DNA of 64,000 bases from Devosia sp. 1566 (GTDB lineage Bacteria; Pseudomonadota; Alphaproteobacteria; Rhizobiales; Devosiaceae): assembly GCF_004005995.1 (NCBI RefSeq), contig NZ_CP034767.1, forward strand, positions 3,822,501 through 3,886,500, in the 5' to 3' direction. Every line of letters begins with the position of its first letter. Positions within the stretch are counted from its first letter, which is position 1. The notes under the pieces are model-generated. The model searched no databases, was not told where the DNA came from, and saw only the letters and a program-made list of their open reading frames with translations. Below, piece after piece: positions 35,720 to 45,223 of this stretch. A program made the position numbers and the translations under genes.

Positions 35720-38194
35720 ATGACCATGTCGACTGAGTTGAACGCTGAGCTGTCCGAAATTGCCGAAGCACAAAGGATGGCCAAGCTGGGCTTTTGGTCC
35801 TGGGAGCCTCACACCGGCAAGTTCTCCTGCTCGGAGGAGGTTTTTCACCTGCTGGGACGTGACCCCGCCACGTTCCAGGTCACGCTGCAAAGCAGTTTAG
35901 AGTGCATCCATCCCGATGACCGGGAGGCCGTCCGGGAGAACCTGCGGGCAACAATCGACCAACGGCAGCCGCACAGCACCCAGGCACGGGTTGTTCTGGG
36001 TGACGGTCAGTTCCTGCACTTGTGGTCCAGGACCCAACCTGTCCTGGGCACCAACGGAGAGGTCATCGAGGTCAAGGGGATCTGCCAGGACGTCACTGCC
36101 CGGGTGCTCGCCGAGGCTGCCCTGCGCGAAAGCGAGGACCATTACCGCCATGCGATTGAACTGAGCCCGCAAATCCCCTGGACCGCCGACGTTGACGGCA
36201 ACCTGCTGGAAATCGGCCCCCGCTGGCCCAGACTCATTGGCATGACCCGCGAAGAAACGCTGGGGAAAGGCTGGTCCAGGGCACTTCACCCGGACGACGT
36301 GGACGCAGCGGTGGCATCCTGGCAGTCCGCAGTAACCTCAGGGCAACCGCTCGACATCGAGTATCGCGTCCGCCGCCGCGATGGCAACCACACCTGGATC
36401 CGCGTCCGGGCTGCCGCTCGGCGCGACTCGGAAGGTCGCGTGGTGCGTTGGTATGGTACCGCCGAAGATGTCCAGGCCTACAAGGCGGCGGCCAGCGCAC
36501 TCAAGGAGAGCGAAGCGCGTCTCGCAGCATTGCTTGAAAGTACCGGCAACTGTGTGGTCGTTGTCGACGGGAACTGGCGTGTGACCTATCGCAACCAGCG
36601 GGCGCTCAATGCCACGGGTAAACCGGGAAACTTGCGGCTCGGCCAAACCCTGTGGAAGGCGCTGACGCTTGATCCTGACAGCGAGTTTCGCCAGCGCCTG
36701 CAAGCGGTAGCCGAGATCAGGCAGCCGGCGGAATTCGAGACCTTCGTTCCAGGGCTCAATGTCTGGTTCGAGGTCTATGTCAGCCCCTATGGGGACGGGC
36801 TGTCGATATTCTTCCGGGACATCACCGAGGTAAGGACAGCGAGGGACAGGATCGCCCATCTCGCCCACCACGACGCCCTCACTGGATTGTCGAACCGGGC
36901 GCATTTCCTGCAGCGCCTCGACCGCGACCTTGATGCTGCTGTCCGCAACGGCGGAAGCGTGGCTGTAGTTTATCTTGATCTCGACGACTTCAAGGACATC
37001 AACGACACCCTTGGGCATGCCGCGGGCGACGCTCTGCTCACGACCGTCGCCAAACGGCTTGAAGCCGTTGTTCCGGGATGCGTGGCTCGTATCGGTGGGG
37101 ACGAATTTGCCGTTCTGCAAACCGCCGATGTCAGCGAGACTACCCTGGCTGAGTTGACCTTGAGGATGCGGGACGTGCTGGCAGAGCCCGTTTCCTACCT
37201 GGGGGCCGAACTGTCATGCAAAGCCAGCTTCGGCATTGCAATGTATCCCCAGAGCGACCCGCAGCCGGCCGAGCTGATGAAGAACGCCGACATGGCTTTG
37301 TATGACGCGAAAAATTCCGGCGGCAACCGCCTGGCTTTTTTCAACCCAGCCGCCAGGCACCGGCTCCAACGGCGTGTGTCGGCGCTGTCATGCGCCCGAG
37401 ACGCGCTTGAGCGCGACGCAGTCTTCCCTTTTTATCAACCCAAGGTGTCGCTGAGTACCGGCGAGTTGTGCGGGTTTGAAGCCCTGCTGCGCTGGAGTTC
37501 GCCCCGCCACGGCGTCCAGCCACCGGGCCTGATCAAGGAAGCCTTCGACGATCCGCTGCTTTCGGTCGCCTTGGGCAAGCGCATGCTGCACCGGGTCGTT
37601 GCCGATATGAAGCTTTGGCGGGATCAAGGCATTGATTTTGGCAGCGTCGCCATCAATGTTTCGGCCCAGCAATTCTTCCGGATGGACCTGGCGACCACCA
37701 TTCTGAAATCGCTCCAGACAGCTGGACTTCCGGCGAGTTGCTTTGAAATCGAAGTGACCGAAACGGTGTTCCTCGAGGACGACTCAGGGACAGTCGCTCG
37801 TTCCCTGCAGCGTTTGCAGGAAGGCGGCGTGAGCATTTCTCTGGACGATTTCGGCACCGGATACGCGTCTCTGACCCATCTGAACAAGTTCCCGGTGAGC
37901 TGGCTCAAGATCGACCAGTCCTTTGTCAAAAATCTCGGCGTGGATCCCAACGCAACGGCCATCGTCAAGGCAGTCATCGGCTTGGCCCATGCGCTTGGCA
38001 TCAAGGTCGTTGCCGAAGGCGTGGAAACGACTGAGCACTGGGACATCCTGCGCACCAACAGCTGTGATGTTGCTCAGGGATATTTGTTGGCAAGGCCGAT
38101 GGCCGCGGAGCGCGTGCCCTATTACGTCAGGCACTTAGCAAGCTCGATGGAACTCGAAGCAACCTACGACCGCTCGAGTGCAAGTTCCGCCTGA
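35720..38194 (+). CDS. PAS-PAS-PAS-GGDEF-EAL protein (cyclic-di-GMP turnover)
   Basis: This 824-residue cytosolic signalling protein starts with three PAS domains. The first (RMAKLGFWSWEPHTG, HPDDREAVR) covers roughly residues 15-130, the second (DHYRHAIELSPQIPWTADVDGN, HPDDVDAAV) 140-260 and the third (ARLAALLESTGNCVVVVD) 265-370. The GGDEF domain follows with DALTGLSNRAHF and an intact RIGGDEFAV, then the EAL domain with GFEALLRW, NVSAQQF, DDFGTGYASL and EGVET. Both catalytic motifs are present, so it could make or break cyclic-di-GMP. The domain order is that of sensors that set motility or biofilm state. No membrane segment is present. Confidence 0.93.
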   Translation: MTMSTELNAELSEIAEAQRMAKLGFWSWEPHTGKFSCSEEVFHLLGRDPATFQVTLQSSLECIHPDDREAVRENLRATIDQRQPHSTQARVVLGDGQFLHLWSRTQPVLGTNGEVIEVKGICQDVTARVLAEAALRESEDHYRHAIELSPQIPWTADVDGNLLEIGPRWPRLIGMTREETLGKGWSRALHPDDVDAAVASWQSAVTSGQPLDIEYRVRRRDGNHTWIRVRAAARRDSEGRVVRWYGTAEDVQAYKAAASALKESEARLAALLESTGNCVVVVDGNWRVTYRNQRALNATGKPGNLRLGQTLWKALTLDPDSEFRQRLQAVAEIRQPAEFETFVPGLNVWFEVYVSPYGDGLSIFFRDITEVRTARDRIAHLAHHDALTGLSNRAHFLQRLDRDLDAAVRNGGSVAVVYLDLDDFKDINDTLGHAAGDALLTTVAKRLEAVVPGCVARIGGDEFAVLQTADVSETTLAELTLRMRDVLAEPVSYLGAELSCKASFGIAMYPQSDPQPAELMKNADMALYDAKNSGGNRLAFFNPAARHRLQRRVSALSCARDALERDAVFPFYQPKVSLSTGELCGFEALLRWSSPRHGVQPPGLIKEAFDDPLLSVALGKRMLHRVVADMKLWRDQGIDFGSVAINVSAQQFFRMDLATTILKSLQTAGLPASCFEIEVTETVFLEDDSGTVARSLQRLQEGGVSISLDDFGTGYASLTHLNKFPVSWLKIDQSFVKNLGVDPNATAIVKAVIGLAHALGIKVVAEGVETTEHWDILRTNSCDVAQGYLLARPMAAERVPYYVRHLASSMELEATYDRSSASSA

Positions 38195-38238
38195 CCCTGC
38201 GCGAGTTGCACATGGGGTGTGGCCTATCGAGGAGGCAA

Positions 38239-38267
38239 CGGGGTAACCCCGGTTTTACCGGGCCCCG
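38239..38267. terminator. Hairpin between convergent genes
   Basis: CGGGG (38239-38243) pairs with CCCCG (38263-38267), and inside it CCCGG (38248-38252) pairs with CCGGG (38258-38262) around TTTTA. It lies just beyond the GGDEF-EAL stop and overlaps the last codons of the facing gene. Confidence 0.4.
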
Positions 38268-38806
38268 ACCCTGCCGCCCTTGTCCCGGTGCAACGCAAAA
38301 AACAGCGGCTCAAAGCCCCGGCAATCCATCATGCCGAGCAGGAGGTCAGGGGTGACCCTCCGGAAGGAGTCAATAATGGGCTGCCGGTCATAGATCATCG
38401 ACATGGTAGGCACACCACGGCAGGTGAGCGTCCGCAAGCGCGCAGTGGGTTTATCCGTCGCCAAGGCGCGATAGCCCAGCCGGAACAGCAACCGGACGGG
38501 GCCCAGCCGTTGCAGGCGGGCTGTAGCATTGTTAAGCGGCAAAAAGCGCGGATTGAGCGTGACAGGCGAGCTGTTGCCAAACAGCAGCGGAAACACCCGT
38601 TCTTCATCCATAAACGCCTTGCCGTACCACTGAAAGGCTTCCAGCATGCCATCGAGAACATGGCCGGTTGGTATTGAAACGCCCCTCCACCTGCCGATGA
38701 TCTCCGCCAGGTTTGGCGATGGCAGGCGGTCAAACTGGTCGAGCGCAGCCTCTAGCGAGCTTCCCTCTTGCTGCGCGCTCGCGATCCAAAGTTCCGTGTC
38801 CAGCAT
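38255..38806 (-). CDS. GXWXG domain and DUF4334 protein
   Basis: The 183-residue protein has an N-terminal GXWXG domain (LAEIIGRWRGVSIPTGHVLDGMLEAFQWYGKAFMDEERVFPLLF). A C-terminal DUF4334 domain follows (LRTLTCRGVPTMSMIYDRQPIIDSFRRV, GMMDCRGFEPLFFALHRD). This two-domain form is common in bacteria and its function is not established. The ATG start lacks a strong ribosome binding site. It is isolated, facing the GGDEF-EAL gene. Confidence 0.85.
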   Translation of the reverse strand: MLDTELWIASAQQEGSSLEAALDQFDRLPSPNLAEIIGRWRGVSIPTGHVLDGMLEAFQWYGKAFMDEERVFPLLFGNSSPVTLNPRFLPLNNATARLQRLGPVRLLFRLGYRALATDKPTARLRTLTCRGVPTMSMIYDRQPIIDSFRRVTPDLLLGMMDCRGFEPLFFALHRDKGGRVGAR

Positions 38807-39015
38807 AGCATCACCATCCCAATCCTAAGCAGGGCCGCCACTTCCTGCTCGTCGCGGCAATTCTAAGGGGGCGCGGGCCGCACGAAAAACCGTTGCTCAA
38901 CACCAGCGCAAAATAGACGACTGAGTTCCTAGGGATTGTTGAGACAAAGCCCCGATCGGCGCAGGCTAGAGACATGGGGGATCCTTGTGGAGCCCGTGTT
39001 GAGAAGGAAGCCAAC

Positions 39016-40662
39016 GTGTCTCTTCAACCTTTAGCACTGTTGCAGCGTCCCCTTGGGTGGGGACTTGTGGCCCTGTTGCTGGGCAGCGTTTCGACCGGTG
39101 CTGCCCTCGCGCAAGACGCGCCCGTGCAGGGCGGAACGCTGGTCTATCTGGAACAACAGGCGCACACCAATCTCTACCCGCCCGCCGGCGGTTTTTATCC
39201 CAATAGCGGCATCCTCAACCAGATCACCGACAAGCTGACCTGGCAGAACCCGGCAACGCTCGAGATCGAACCCTGGCTGGCCGAAAGTTGGGAGATCAAC
39301 GCGGACGCCACCGAATATGTCTTCAAGCTGCGCCCGGGCGTGACCTTCTCGGACGGCACGGCACTTGATGCGGCCGCCGTCGCCAAGAACTTTGACACCT
39401 TCGGCCTCGGCAACAAGGACCTGGGCTATCCGGTGGCGGAAGCCATCAACAATTATCAGGGCAGCGAGGCCATCGACCCGCTGACCGTCAAGTTCACCTT
39501 CAAGGCCCCCGCACCAGGCTTCCTGCAGGCGACATCGGTGATCGGCTCGGGCATCGTCGCCCCTTCCGTTCTCGAACAACCCTATGATGAGCTCGGTGAC
39601 GCCACCAAGATCATCGGCTCGGGTCCATTCGTGGTGGAAAGCGAGGTGCTGGGCCAAAGCCTCAACCTCAAGGTGCGCGAGGATTACGCCTGGGGCCCAC
39701 CCAATATCGGGCATACCGGCCGCGCCTATCTCGATGCAATTCAGCTCATCGTCACCCCCGAGGATAGCGTGCGTATCGGCGCGCTGCTGTCCGGGCAAGC
39801 TGATTTCATTCGCCAGATCCAGGCCTATGATGAAGCCCAGGTGGAAGCCCAGGGCTATTTGATCCACTCCGCCCCAACGCGCGGCGTCAACAACAACGTC
39901 ACTTTCCGTCCCGAGAACCCGATCGTGGCCGACATCAAGGTGCGTCAGGCGCTGACCGCCGCCACCAATGCCGGGGAGATCGTTTCCACCCTGTTTTCCG
40001 CCCATTACCCGCAGGCCACCTCCGTAATTGCCTCAACTGCCGCGGGCTATGTGGACCTCTCCGAGAAACTCGCCTTTGACCCGGAAAAGGCCAAGGCTTT
40101 GCTCGATGAGGCCGGCTGGGTTGTGGGTGCCGATGGCATTCGCGAAAAGGACGGGGTCAAGCTCGAACTCAGCGCCTATGAGTCGCTGCCCCAGCCGCAG
40201 AACCGCGCGACCCTTCAGCTCCTCAGCCAGCAATGGGCCACCGTGGGTGCCAAGCTCAATGTTCTGGCGGGTGACTCCGGCAGCGCGACCCAGGACAATC
40301 TTGATCCCCTTAAGACCCCGCTCCGTCCCGCTATGGTGGGTCGTGCCGATCCGGACGTCATCAAGTCCAACTTTTACCCCACCAACCGCGACTCCCTGCT
40401 GCAAAAGGGCGGCACCAACCCCAATGCCACTTGGGAAGATCCCGCGCTTAACGAGTTGCTGCTCGCCATTGCGGCCGAGCCGGACACGAAAAGGCGGCTG
40501 GACCTGACTGCCGATGTCCAGGCCTATCTGCTCGACCAGGCCTATGTGATCCCGATCTTTGAAGAGCCGCAGGTCTTTGCCGGAGCGCCCTATGTCCGGG
40601 GCATTGGCTTTGACGCAGTCGCCCGCCCCAGCTTTTACAATGTCTGGCTGGCGCCTCGTTGA
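39016..40662 (+). CDS. ABC transporter substrate-binding protein (SBP_bac_5, KPN_01854-like)
   Basis: The 548-residue periplasmic binding protein has a signal peptide (RPLGWGLVALLLGSVSTGAALA). It shows the peptide/nickel-type SBP_bac_5 pattern: GGTLVYLEQQAHTNLYPP, LAESWEINADATEYVFKLRPGVTFSDGT, IIGSGPFVVES and DIKVRQALTAATNAGEI. I take the GTG at 39016 with AAGGAAG upstream; a longer frame starts at 38974. It heads an eight-gene run with two permeases, a double ATPase, a luciferase-like monooxygenase, a CMD protein, an AhpD-like protein and a flavin reductase. That set matches the partly described KPN_01854/Avi_7170 families, so the ligand is probably the monooxygenase substrate. Confidence 0.88.
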   Translation: MSLQPLALLQRPLGWGLVALLLGSVSTGAALAQDAPVQGGTLVYLEQQAHTNLYPPAGGFYPNSGILNQITDKLTWQNPATLEIEPWLAESWEINADATEYVFKLRPGVTFSDGTALDAAAVAKNFDTFGLGNKDLGYPVAEAINNYQGSEAIDPLTVKFTFKAPAPGFLQATSVIGSGIVAPSVLEQPYDELGDATKIIGSGPFVVESEVLGQSLNLKVREDYAWGPPNIGHTGRAYLDAIQLIVTPEDSVRIGALLSGQADFIRQIQAYDEAQVEAQGYLIHSAPTRGVNNNVTFRPENPIVADIKVRQALTAATNAGEIVSTLFSAHYPQATSVIASTAAGYVDLSEKLAFDPEKAKALLDEAGWVVGADGIREKDGVKLELSAYESLPQPQNRATLQLLSQQWATVGAKLNVLAGDSGSATQDNLDPLKTPLRPAMVGRADPDVIKSNFYPTNRDSLLQKGGTNPNATWEDPALNELLLAIAAEPDTKRRLDLTADVQAYLLDQAYVIPIFEEPQVFAGAPYVRGIGFDAVARPSFYNVWLAPR

Positions 40663-40670
40663 TCCCCCTC

Positions 40671-40707
40671 GCTGCCCCGGTTGTTCCCTGGCCGGGGCGG
40701 CGTTTTT
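40671..40707 (+). terminator. Intra-operon terminator-like hairpin
   Basis: GCCCCGG (40674-40680) pairs with CCGGGGC (40692-40698) and is followed by GGCGTTTTT. It lies directly after the binding-protein stop and before the first permease. It likely lets most transcripts stop there, so that the binding protein is made in excess. Confidence 0.65.
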
Positions 40708-40726
40708 CATCAGCCCGGAGGTCCCC

Positions 40727-41671
40727 ATGACCACCACGATTGCAACGCGCTTCGGCCAGGCCGTTCTGGTTCTCCTGCTTGCCTTCACCGCCTCGTTCCT
40801 GCTGCTGCAGGCGCTGCCGGGCGATGCGATCCTGATCAAGTACCAGAACCCCGAAATGGGGCTGTCGCCCGAGCAGATCGCTGAGATCCGTTTGCGCTAC
40901 GGTGCCGACGCCCCCATCTGGGCGCAATATGGCAACACCCTGGTCAACTTCCTCCAGGGCAGTTTCGGCTATTCCGTACAGGCCGGCGTGCCGGTCAACA
41001 CGGTCCTTGCTGCCAATGCCTGGCCGACACTGAGACTGGCCAGCCTCGCTCTCGTCTTTGCCGTGCTGCTTGCTGGCCTTGTGGCCTTTGCGGCGACGCT
41101 GGCGCCGTTCAACTGGCTGCGCAACGCACTGCAGATGGTGCCCTCGCTGATGATCTCGGTGCCGGTATTTTGGCTCGGCATCATGCTGATCCAGCTGTTC
41201 TCGTTCCGCTTGCGGCTGGTGCCGATCATCAATCCCTCCGAATTCCAGGCCTTGATCTTGCCGGTGGCGACCCTGGCCGTACCCATTGCCGCCCCCTTGG
41301 CGCAGATCCTGATCCGAAGCCTCGATGAGATCGAAACCCAGCCCTTTGTCGCCGTCGCGAGGGCCAAGGGCGCCAGCCGGCGCTTTGTTCTCTGGCACCA
41401 CGTGCTGCGCAATGCCCTGCTGCCGGTGCTGACCATTGCCGGCGTGTTGTTCGGGGAACTGCTCGCCGGTGCTGTGGTGACCGAAACCGTCTTCGGCATC
41501 AATGGACTTGGCCGAGTGACCGAGCAGGCAGTCAGCAACCAGGATACCGCCGTGCTGCAGGCCATCGTCGTGCTCGCGGCTCTCGGCTTTGTGCTGATCA
41601 ACCTCCTCGTTGACCTCCTCGCGCCGCTCATCGACCCCAGACTCAACCGTCCCGTGGGAGCAAAGGCATGA
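40727..41671 (+). CDS. ABC transporter permease (DppB/OppB type)
   Basis: The 314-residue permease has six hydrophobic segments and the DppB-type opening TRFGQAVLVLLLAFTASFLLLQALPGDA. The EAA loop is FVAVARAKGASRRFVLWHHVLRNALLPVLT, and the last segment is VFGINGLGRVTEQAV. GGAGG lies before the ATG at 40727. Its stop overlaps the next permease by four bases (ATGA). Confidence 0.93.
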   Translation: MTTTIATRFGQAVLVLLLAFTASFLLLQALPGDAILIKYQNPEMGLSPEQIAEIRLRYGADAPIWAQYGNTLVNFLQGSFGYSVQAGVPVNTVLAANAWPTLRLASLALVFAVLLAGLVAFAATLAPFNWLRNALQMVPSLMISVPVFWLGIMLIQLFSFRLRLVPIINPSEFQALILPVATLAVPIAAPLAQILIRSLDEIETQPFVAVARAKGASRRFVLWHHVLRNALLPVLTIAGVLFGELLAGAVVTETVFGINGLGRVTEQAVSNQDTAVLQAIVVLAALGFVLINLLVDLLAPLIDPRLNRPVGAKA

Positions 41672-42513
41672 CCACGCTCGACCTGTTCACTCTTGGCGCC
41701 GCAACCCCGCGCCAGCACCGGCTGCAACTGCAGCCCACCCTCCTCCTGGCTTGGGCGATCATCGCCATTGCCATCGCCTGGGCCGTTGCTCCGGCACTCT
41801 TCACCCACCATAGCGGCACGATCGGCATGGCCGGCAACCAGCTGCGGGCACCCGATGCCTCCCACTGGTTCGGCACCGACGAGATCGGCCGCGACGTGCT
41901 GGCCCGGATCATCTACGGCTCGGTCAATTCACTGTCGGGCGCCCTGGTCGCCGTTTTCGTCGGCCTGGTTGGCGGCACGACGCTGGGGCTCATCGCGGGC
42001 TCGACCGGTGGCCGGGTCGACGCCGTGATCATGCGGCTGGTGGATGTCCTCCTCTCCGTGCCCGGCCTGCTGCTCCAGCTCTCCATCATCATCATTCTGG
42101 GCTTTGGCACGGTGAACGTGGCCGCGGCGGTCGGTGCAACCACAATTGCCGGATTTGCCCGACTGATGCGCTCAGAGGTTATCCGGGTGCGCCACGCCGA
42201 TTATGTCGAAGCCGCCTTTGGCAGCGGTGGCCGGTTCTGGAGCGTGTTGTGGCGCCATGTCCTGCCCAATGCCATGGGTACGGTGATTGCCTATGCCGCG
42301 CTTCAGTTCGGCAGCGCTATCCTCGCGATTTCGACGCTGGGCTTTCTCGGCTATGGCGCGCCCCCGCCCACCCCTGAATGGGGCCTGCTGATCTCCGAGG
42401 GCCGCAAATATCTCACGACCTCCTGGTGGCTCACCACCTTTCCCGGCCTTGCGGTGATCCTGGTCGTGCTTGCCGCCAACCGCATCAGCCAATCGCTGCA
42501 GAGGACGCCATGA
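41668..42513 (+). CDS. ABC transporter permease (DppC/OppC type)
   Basis: The 281-residue second permease has an N-terminal membrane helix (LLLAWAIIAIAIAWAVAPALF). The DppC pattern follows: HWFGTDEIGRDVLARIIYG, IMRLVDVLLSVPGLLLQL, the EAA-like loop VEAAFGSGGRFWSVLWRHVLPN, and GFLGYGAPPPTPEWGLLISEGR. It overlaps both neighbours by four bases, so the genes are translated together. Confidence 0.93.
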   Translation: MTTLDLFTLGAATPRQHRLQLQPTLLLAWAIIAIAIAWAVAPALFTHHSGTIGMAGNQLRAPDASHWFGTDEIGRDVLARIIYGSVNSLSGALVAVFVGLVGGTTLGLIAGSTGGRVDAVIMRLVDVLLSVPGLLLQLSIIIILGFGTVNVAAAVGATTIAGFARLMRSEVIRVRHADYVEAAFGSGGRFWSVLWRHVLPNAMGTVIAYAALQFGSAILAISTLGFLGYGAPPPTPEWGLLISEGRKYLTTSWWLTTFPGLAVILVVLAANRISQSLQRTP

Positions 42514-44171
42514 GCACGATCAGCTTTGCGGGACAGCATGAAACGCCAGTGCTCAACGTCGAAGGGCTCAGCCTCTCCTACCGGCTTGCCAATGGTTGGC
42601 GCCGCGTGGTCCAGAACCTGTCGCTGACCCTGCACAGCGGCGAGGTGGTGGCGCTGGTCGGGGAATCGGGCTCGGGCAAGACCACGACGGCCCAGGCTGT
42701 TATTGGCCTCTTGCCCGACAATGGTCGGATCGATGCCGGCTCCATCCGCCTCAACGGCGCCGAGATCAGCAACTGGTCGGGCCGGCGGCTCGATGCCATT
42801 CGCGGCAAGGTGATGAGTCTTGTGCCCCAGGACCCCGGCACCTCCCTGAACCCGGTGCGAACCATCGGCGCGCAGGTGGGAGAAGTCCTCAAGCTTCATG
42901 GCATGCGCAACCGGCGGGAACGCCAGGAGCGCGTCATCGAGCTGCTGGCGCGGGTCGGCCTCAGCGAGCCGGCGTTGCGGTTCCACCAATATCCGCACGA
43001 ACTCTCGGGCGGGATGAAGCAGCGCGTTTTGATCGCGATTGCCGTGGCACTGCGCCCCGCGCTGATCATCGCCGATGAACCAACCAGTGCGCTCGACGTC
43101 ACGGTGCAGCGCCGCATCCTCGATCTGCTCGACGAGCTGCGCCAGGAAACCGGCACTGGCGTCCTCCTCGTCACCCACGATCTGGGAGTTGCCGCCGACC
43201 GGGCCGATCACATCGTCGTCCTCCAGGGCGGCATGGTGCAGGAGCAGGGCCCAGCGAGGTCCCTGCTGGCCAGCCCACACAGCGCCTATGCAAGACAACT
43301 GCTCGGCGACGCTCCCGCGCTGCGCCCGGCACAACCCCGTTCGGCCCCCAGCCTTGCGCCGGCGCTGCTGACCGTTGAGGGTTTGCGGCAGCAATTCAAC
43401 ATCGGCGGGCGGCCCTTCCTAGCCGTCGACGACGTTTCCTTCAGCATCGCGGCTGGTACCACCCATGCCTTGGTTGGCGAATCGGGTTCAGGCAAGACCA
43501 CCACGGCGCGCTGTGTTGTTGGCCTGCAGCGCCCGACCGCCGGACAAATCGAGATCGGCGGCACCAATCTGTCCGACCTGAGTGGCGAAGCGCTGCGCCG
43601 GTTCCGCCGGGACGTGCAACTCGTGTACCAGAACCCGTTCGCCTCACTCGATCCACGCCAAACCATAGGCGAGATTGTCGGCGAGCCGTTGCGCAACTTC
43701 GAACGGGTCAGCAAGGGCGAGCGCATCGAGCGCGTCGAGGGCATGCTCGAACGGGTCGGTCTGCCTGCCGACAGTGTCGGCCGCACCGCCCGGGCCCTCT
43801 CGGGTGGGCAGCGCCAGCGCGTGGCCATTGCCCGCGCGCTGATCCTGCAGCCCCGCGTCCTCGTGCTCGATGAAGCCGTATCCGCTCTCGATGTCACGGT
43901 GCAGGCCCAGATCCTGCGCCTCCTCGAAAAGCTGCAGGAGCAGTTCGGCTTGACCTATCTGTTCGTCACCCACGACCTCGCGGTGGTGCGCCAGATCGCC
44001 CACTCGGTGACGGTGATGCAGGGCGGCCGCGCCGTGGAAAGCGGCGCTGTCCTCGATGTCTTCGCCCATCCCCAGGCCGCTTACACCCGCGACCTCCTTG
44101 CCGCGATCCCGGGCCGCGGCCTGGCACCCGCCGCTTCATTTTCCACCCTCTACAAGCGAGCTGCAGAATGA
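42510..44171 (+). CDS. ABC transporter ATPase with two nucleotide-binding domains (DppDF fusion type)
   Basis: The 553-residue protein is a natural fusion of two ATPase domains. The first has GESGSGKTTTAQAV, LSGGMKQRVLIA and IIADEPTSALD; the second has GESGSGKTTTARCV, LSGGQRQRVAIARAL and VLVLDEAVSALD. In the second Walker B the common DEPTS reads DEAVS. Both catalytic glutamates and switch histidines (LLVTHD, LFVTHD) are present. It would drive the two permeases. It overlaps the monooxygenase gene by four bases. Confidence 0.93.
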   Translation: MSTISFAGQHETPVLNVEGLSLSYRLANGWRRVVQNLSLTLHSGEVVALVGESGSGKTTTAQAVIGLLPDNGRIDAGSIRLNGAEISNWSGRRLDAIRGKVMSLVPQDPGTSLNPVRTIGAQVGEVLKLHGMRNRRERQERVIELLARVGLSEPALRFHQYPHELSGGMKQRVLIAIAVALRPALIIADEPTSALDVTVQRRILDLLDELRQETGTGVLLVTHDLGVAADRADHIVVLQGGMVQEQGPARSLLASPHSAYARQLLGDAPALRPAQPRSAPSLAPALLTVEGLRQQFNIGGRPFLAVDDVSFSIAAGTTHALVGESGSGKTTTARCVVGLQRPTAGQIEIGGTNLSDLSGEALRRFRRDVQLVYQNPFASLDPRQTIGEIVGEPLRNFERVSKGERIERVEGMLERVGLPADSVGRTARALSGGQRQRVAIARALILQPRVLVLDEAVSALDVTVQAQILRLLEKLQEQFGLTYLFVTHDLAVVRQIAHSVTVMQGGRAVESGAVLDVFAHPQAAYTRDLLAAIPGRGLAPAASFSTLYKRAAE

Positions 44172-45202
44172 GCAAAATCAAACGTCTGGGCTTTTTCTCC
44201 CGACTTCTCGACGATGCACCGCCCTCCGAACGCTACCGCCTGGCAACTGAGCAGATCCAGACGGCGGAACGCCACGGCTTTGACTCGGCCTGGGTCGCTC
44301 AGCATCATTTCAGCCATGATGAAGGGGGCCTGCCCTCGCCTTTCGTGTTCCTGACTCATGTCGCCGCGCACACCAGCCGCATCCGCCTGGGTACCGGCAT
44401 CATCACGCTGCCGCTCGAAGCGCCGATCCGCGTTGCCGAAGACGCCGCGGTGCTGGACCTGCTCAGCGGTGGGCGGCTTGAGCTTGGGGTCGGCAGCGGC
44501 GGCACCCCAAGCTCCTTTGCTCCCTTTGGCCTCGACAGCGCCCAGCGCGGCCCGGTGCATGGCGCCAACCTTACGTTGTTGCGCAAGGCGCTTGCCGGCG
44601 AGGCACTGGAGGGCGGCAACCAGCTTTACCCCGGCGGCGGCTCGCTGGCCGGGCGCATCTGGCAGGCGACCTTCTCGGTGGAGGGCGGGCAGCGGGCTGG
44701 CACCGCGGGCGATGGGCTCATGCTGTCGCGCACCCAGCCGCGGCCTAAGGACAATCCCGATGCGAGCCTGGCCGAGCTGCAGCAGCCGATCATCGATGCC
44801 TATCTCGCAGCCCTGCCTCCTGGCGCTGAGCCGCGCATCCTGGCCTCACGCACCTTGTTTGTCGCCGATGAGCAGGCCACGGCTCTGGAATGGGCCGATA
44901 TCGGGCTGCGGCGCATTGCCGAGCGGTTTGTGGCCTCCGGCCACGCCCAGCCCGGCCAAACACTTCCCGAACTGATCCGCGCCTTTGACACCCATGTCGG
45001 CAATACTGCCGAGGTGATCGATAGCCTGGCCCAGGACCCGGTGCTCGATCGCGCCACCGACATCTCCTTCCAGGTGCACTCGGTCGATCCCCCTCATCCT
45101 CTGATTCTGCGCTCGCTTGAACTCACCGCCGAGGTGGTGGCGCCCGCCCTTGGCTGGCGTGCCGAACCCCAGGCCGCGCCCCGCATCGCCATTGCCCGCT
45201 GA
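44168..45202 (+). CDS. Luciferase-like FMN-dependent monooxygenase (KPN_01858-like)
   Basis: The 344-residue protein has the bacterial luciferase-like TIM-barrel pattern: LGFFSRLLDDAPPSERYRLATEQIQTAERHGFDSAWVAQHHFSHDEGG, RIRLGTGIITLPLEAPIRVAEDAAVLDLLSGGRLELGVGSG, and QRAGTAGDGLMLSRTQP. Such enzymes use reduced FMN and oxygen to oxidise or cleave small organic molecules. A flavin reductase gene at the end of the same operon can supply the reduced FMN. I believe this subgroup was named after KPN_01858 and keeps company with the genes around it; the substrate is not known. Confidence 0.88.
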   Translation: MSKIKRLGFFSRLLDDAPPSERYRLATEQIQTAERHGFDSAWVAQHHFSHDEGGLPSPFVFLTHVAAHTSRIRLGTGIITLPLEAPIRVAEDAAVLDLLSGGRLELGVGSGGTPSSFAPFGLDSAQRGPVHGANLTLLRKALAGEALEGGNQLYPGGGSLAGRIWQATFSVEGGQRAGTAGDGLMLSRTQPRPKDNPDASLAELQQPIIDAYLAALPPGAEPRILASRTLFVADEQATALEWADIGLRRIAERFVASGHAQPGQTLPELIRAFDTHVGNTAEVIDSLAQDPVLDRATDISFQVHSVDPPHPLILRSLELTAEVVAPALGWRAEPQAAPRIAIAR

Positions 45203-45223
45203 CCCCTTTTTGAGGAGAACACC

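Noticed and set aside
40448..41401. 317-codon minus-strand frame
   Set aside because: It is antisense to the permease gene, rich in H, Q, R and G as GC-rich shadow frames are, and has no family match.
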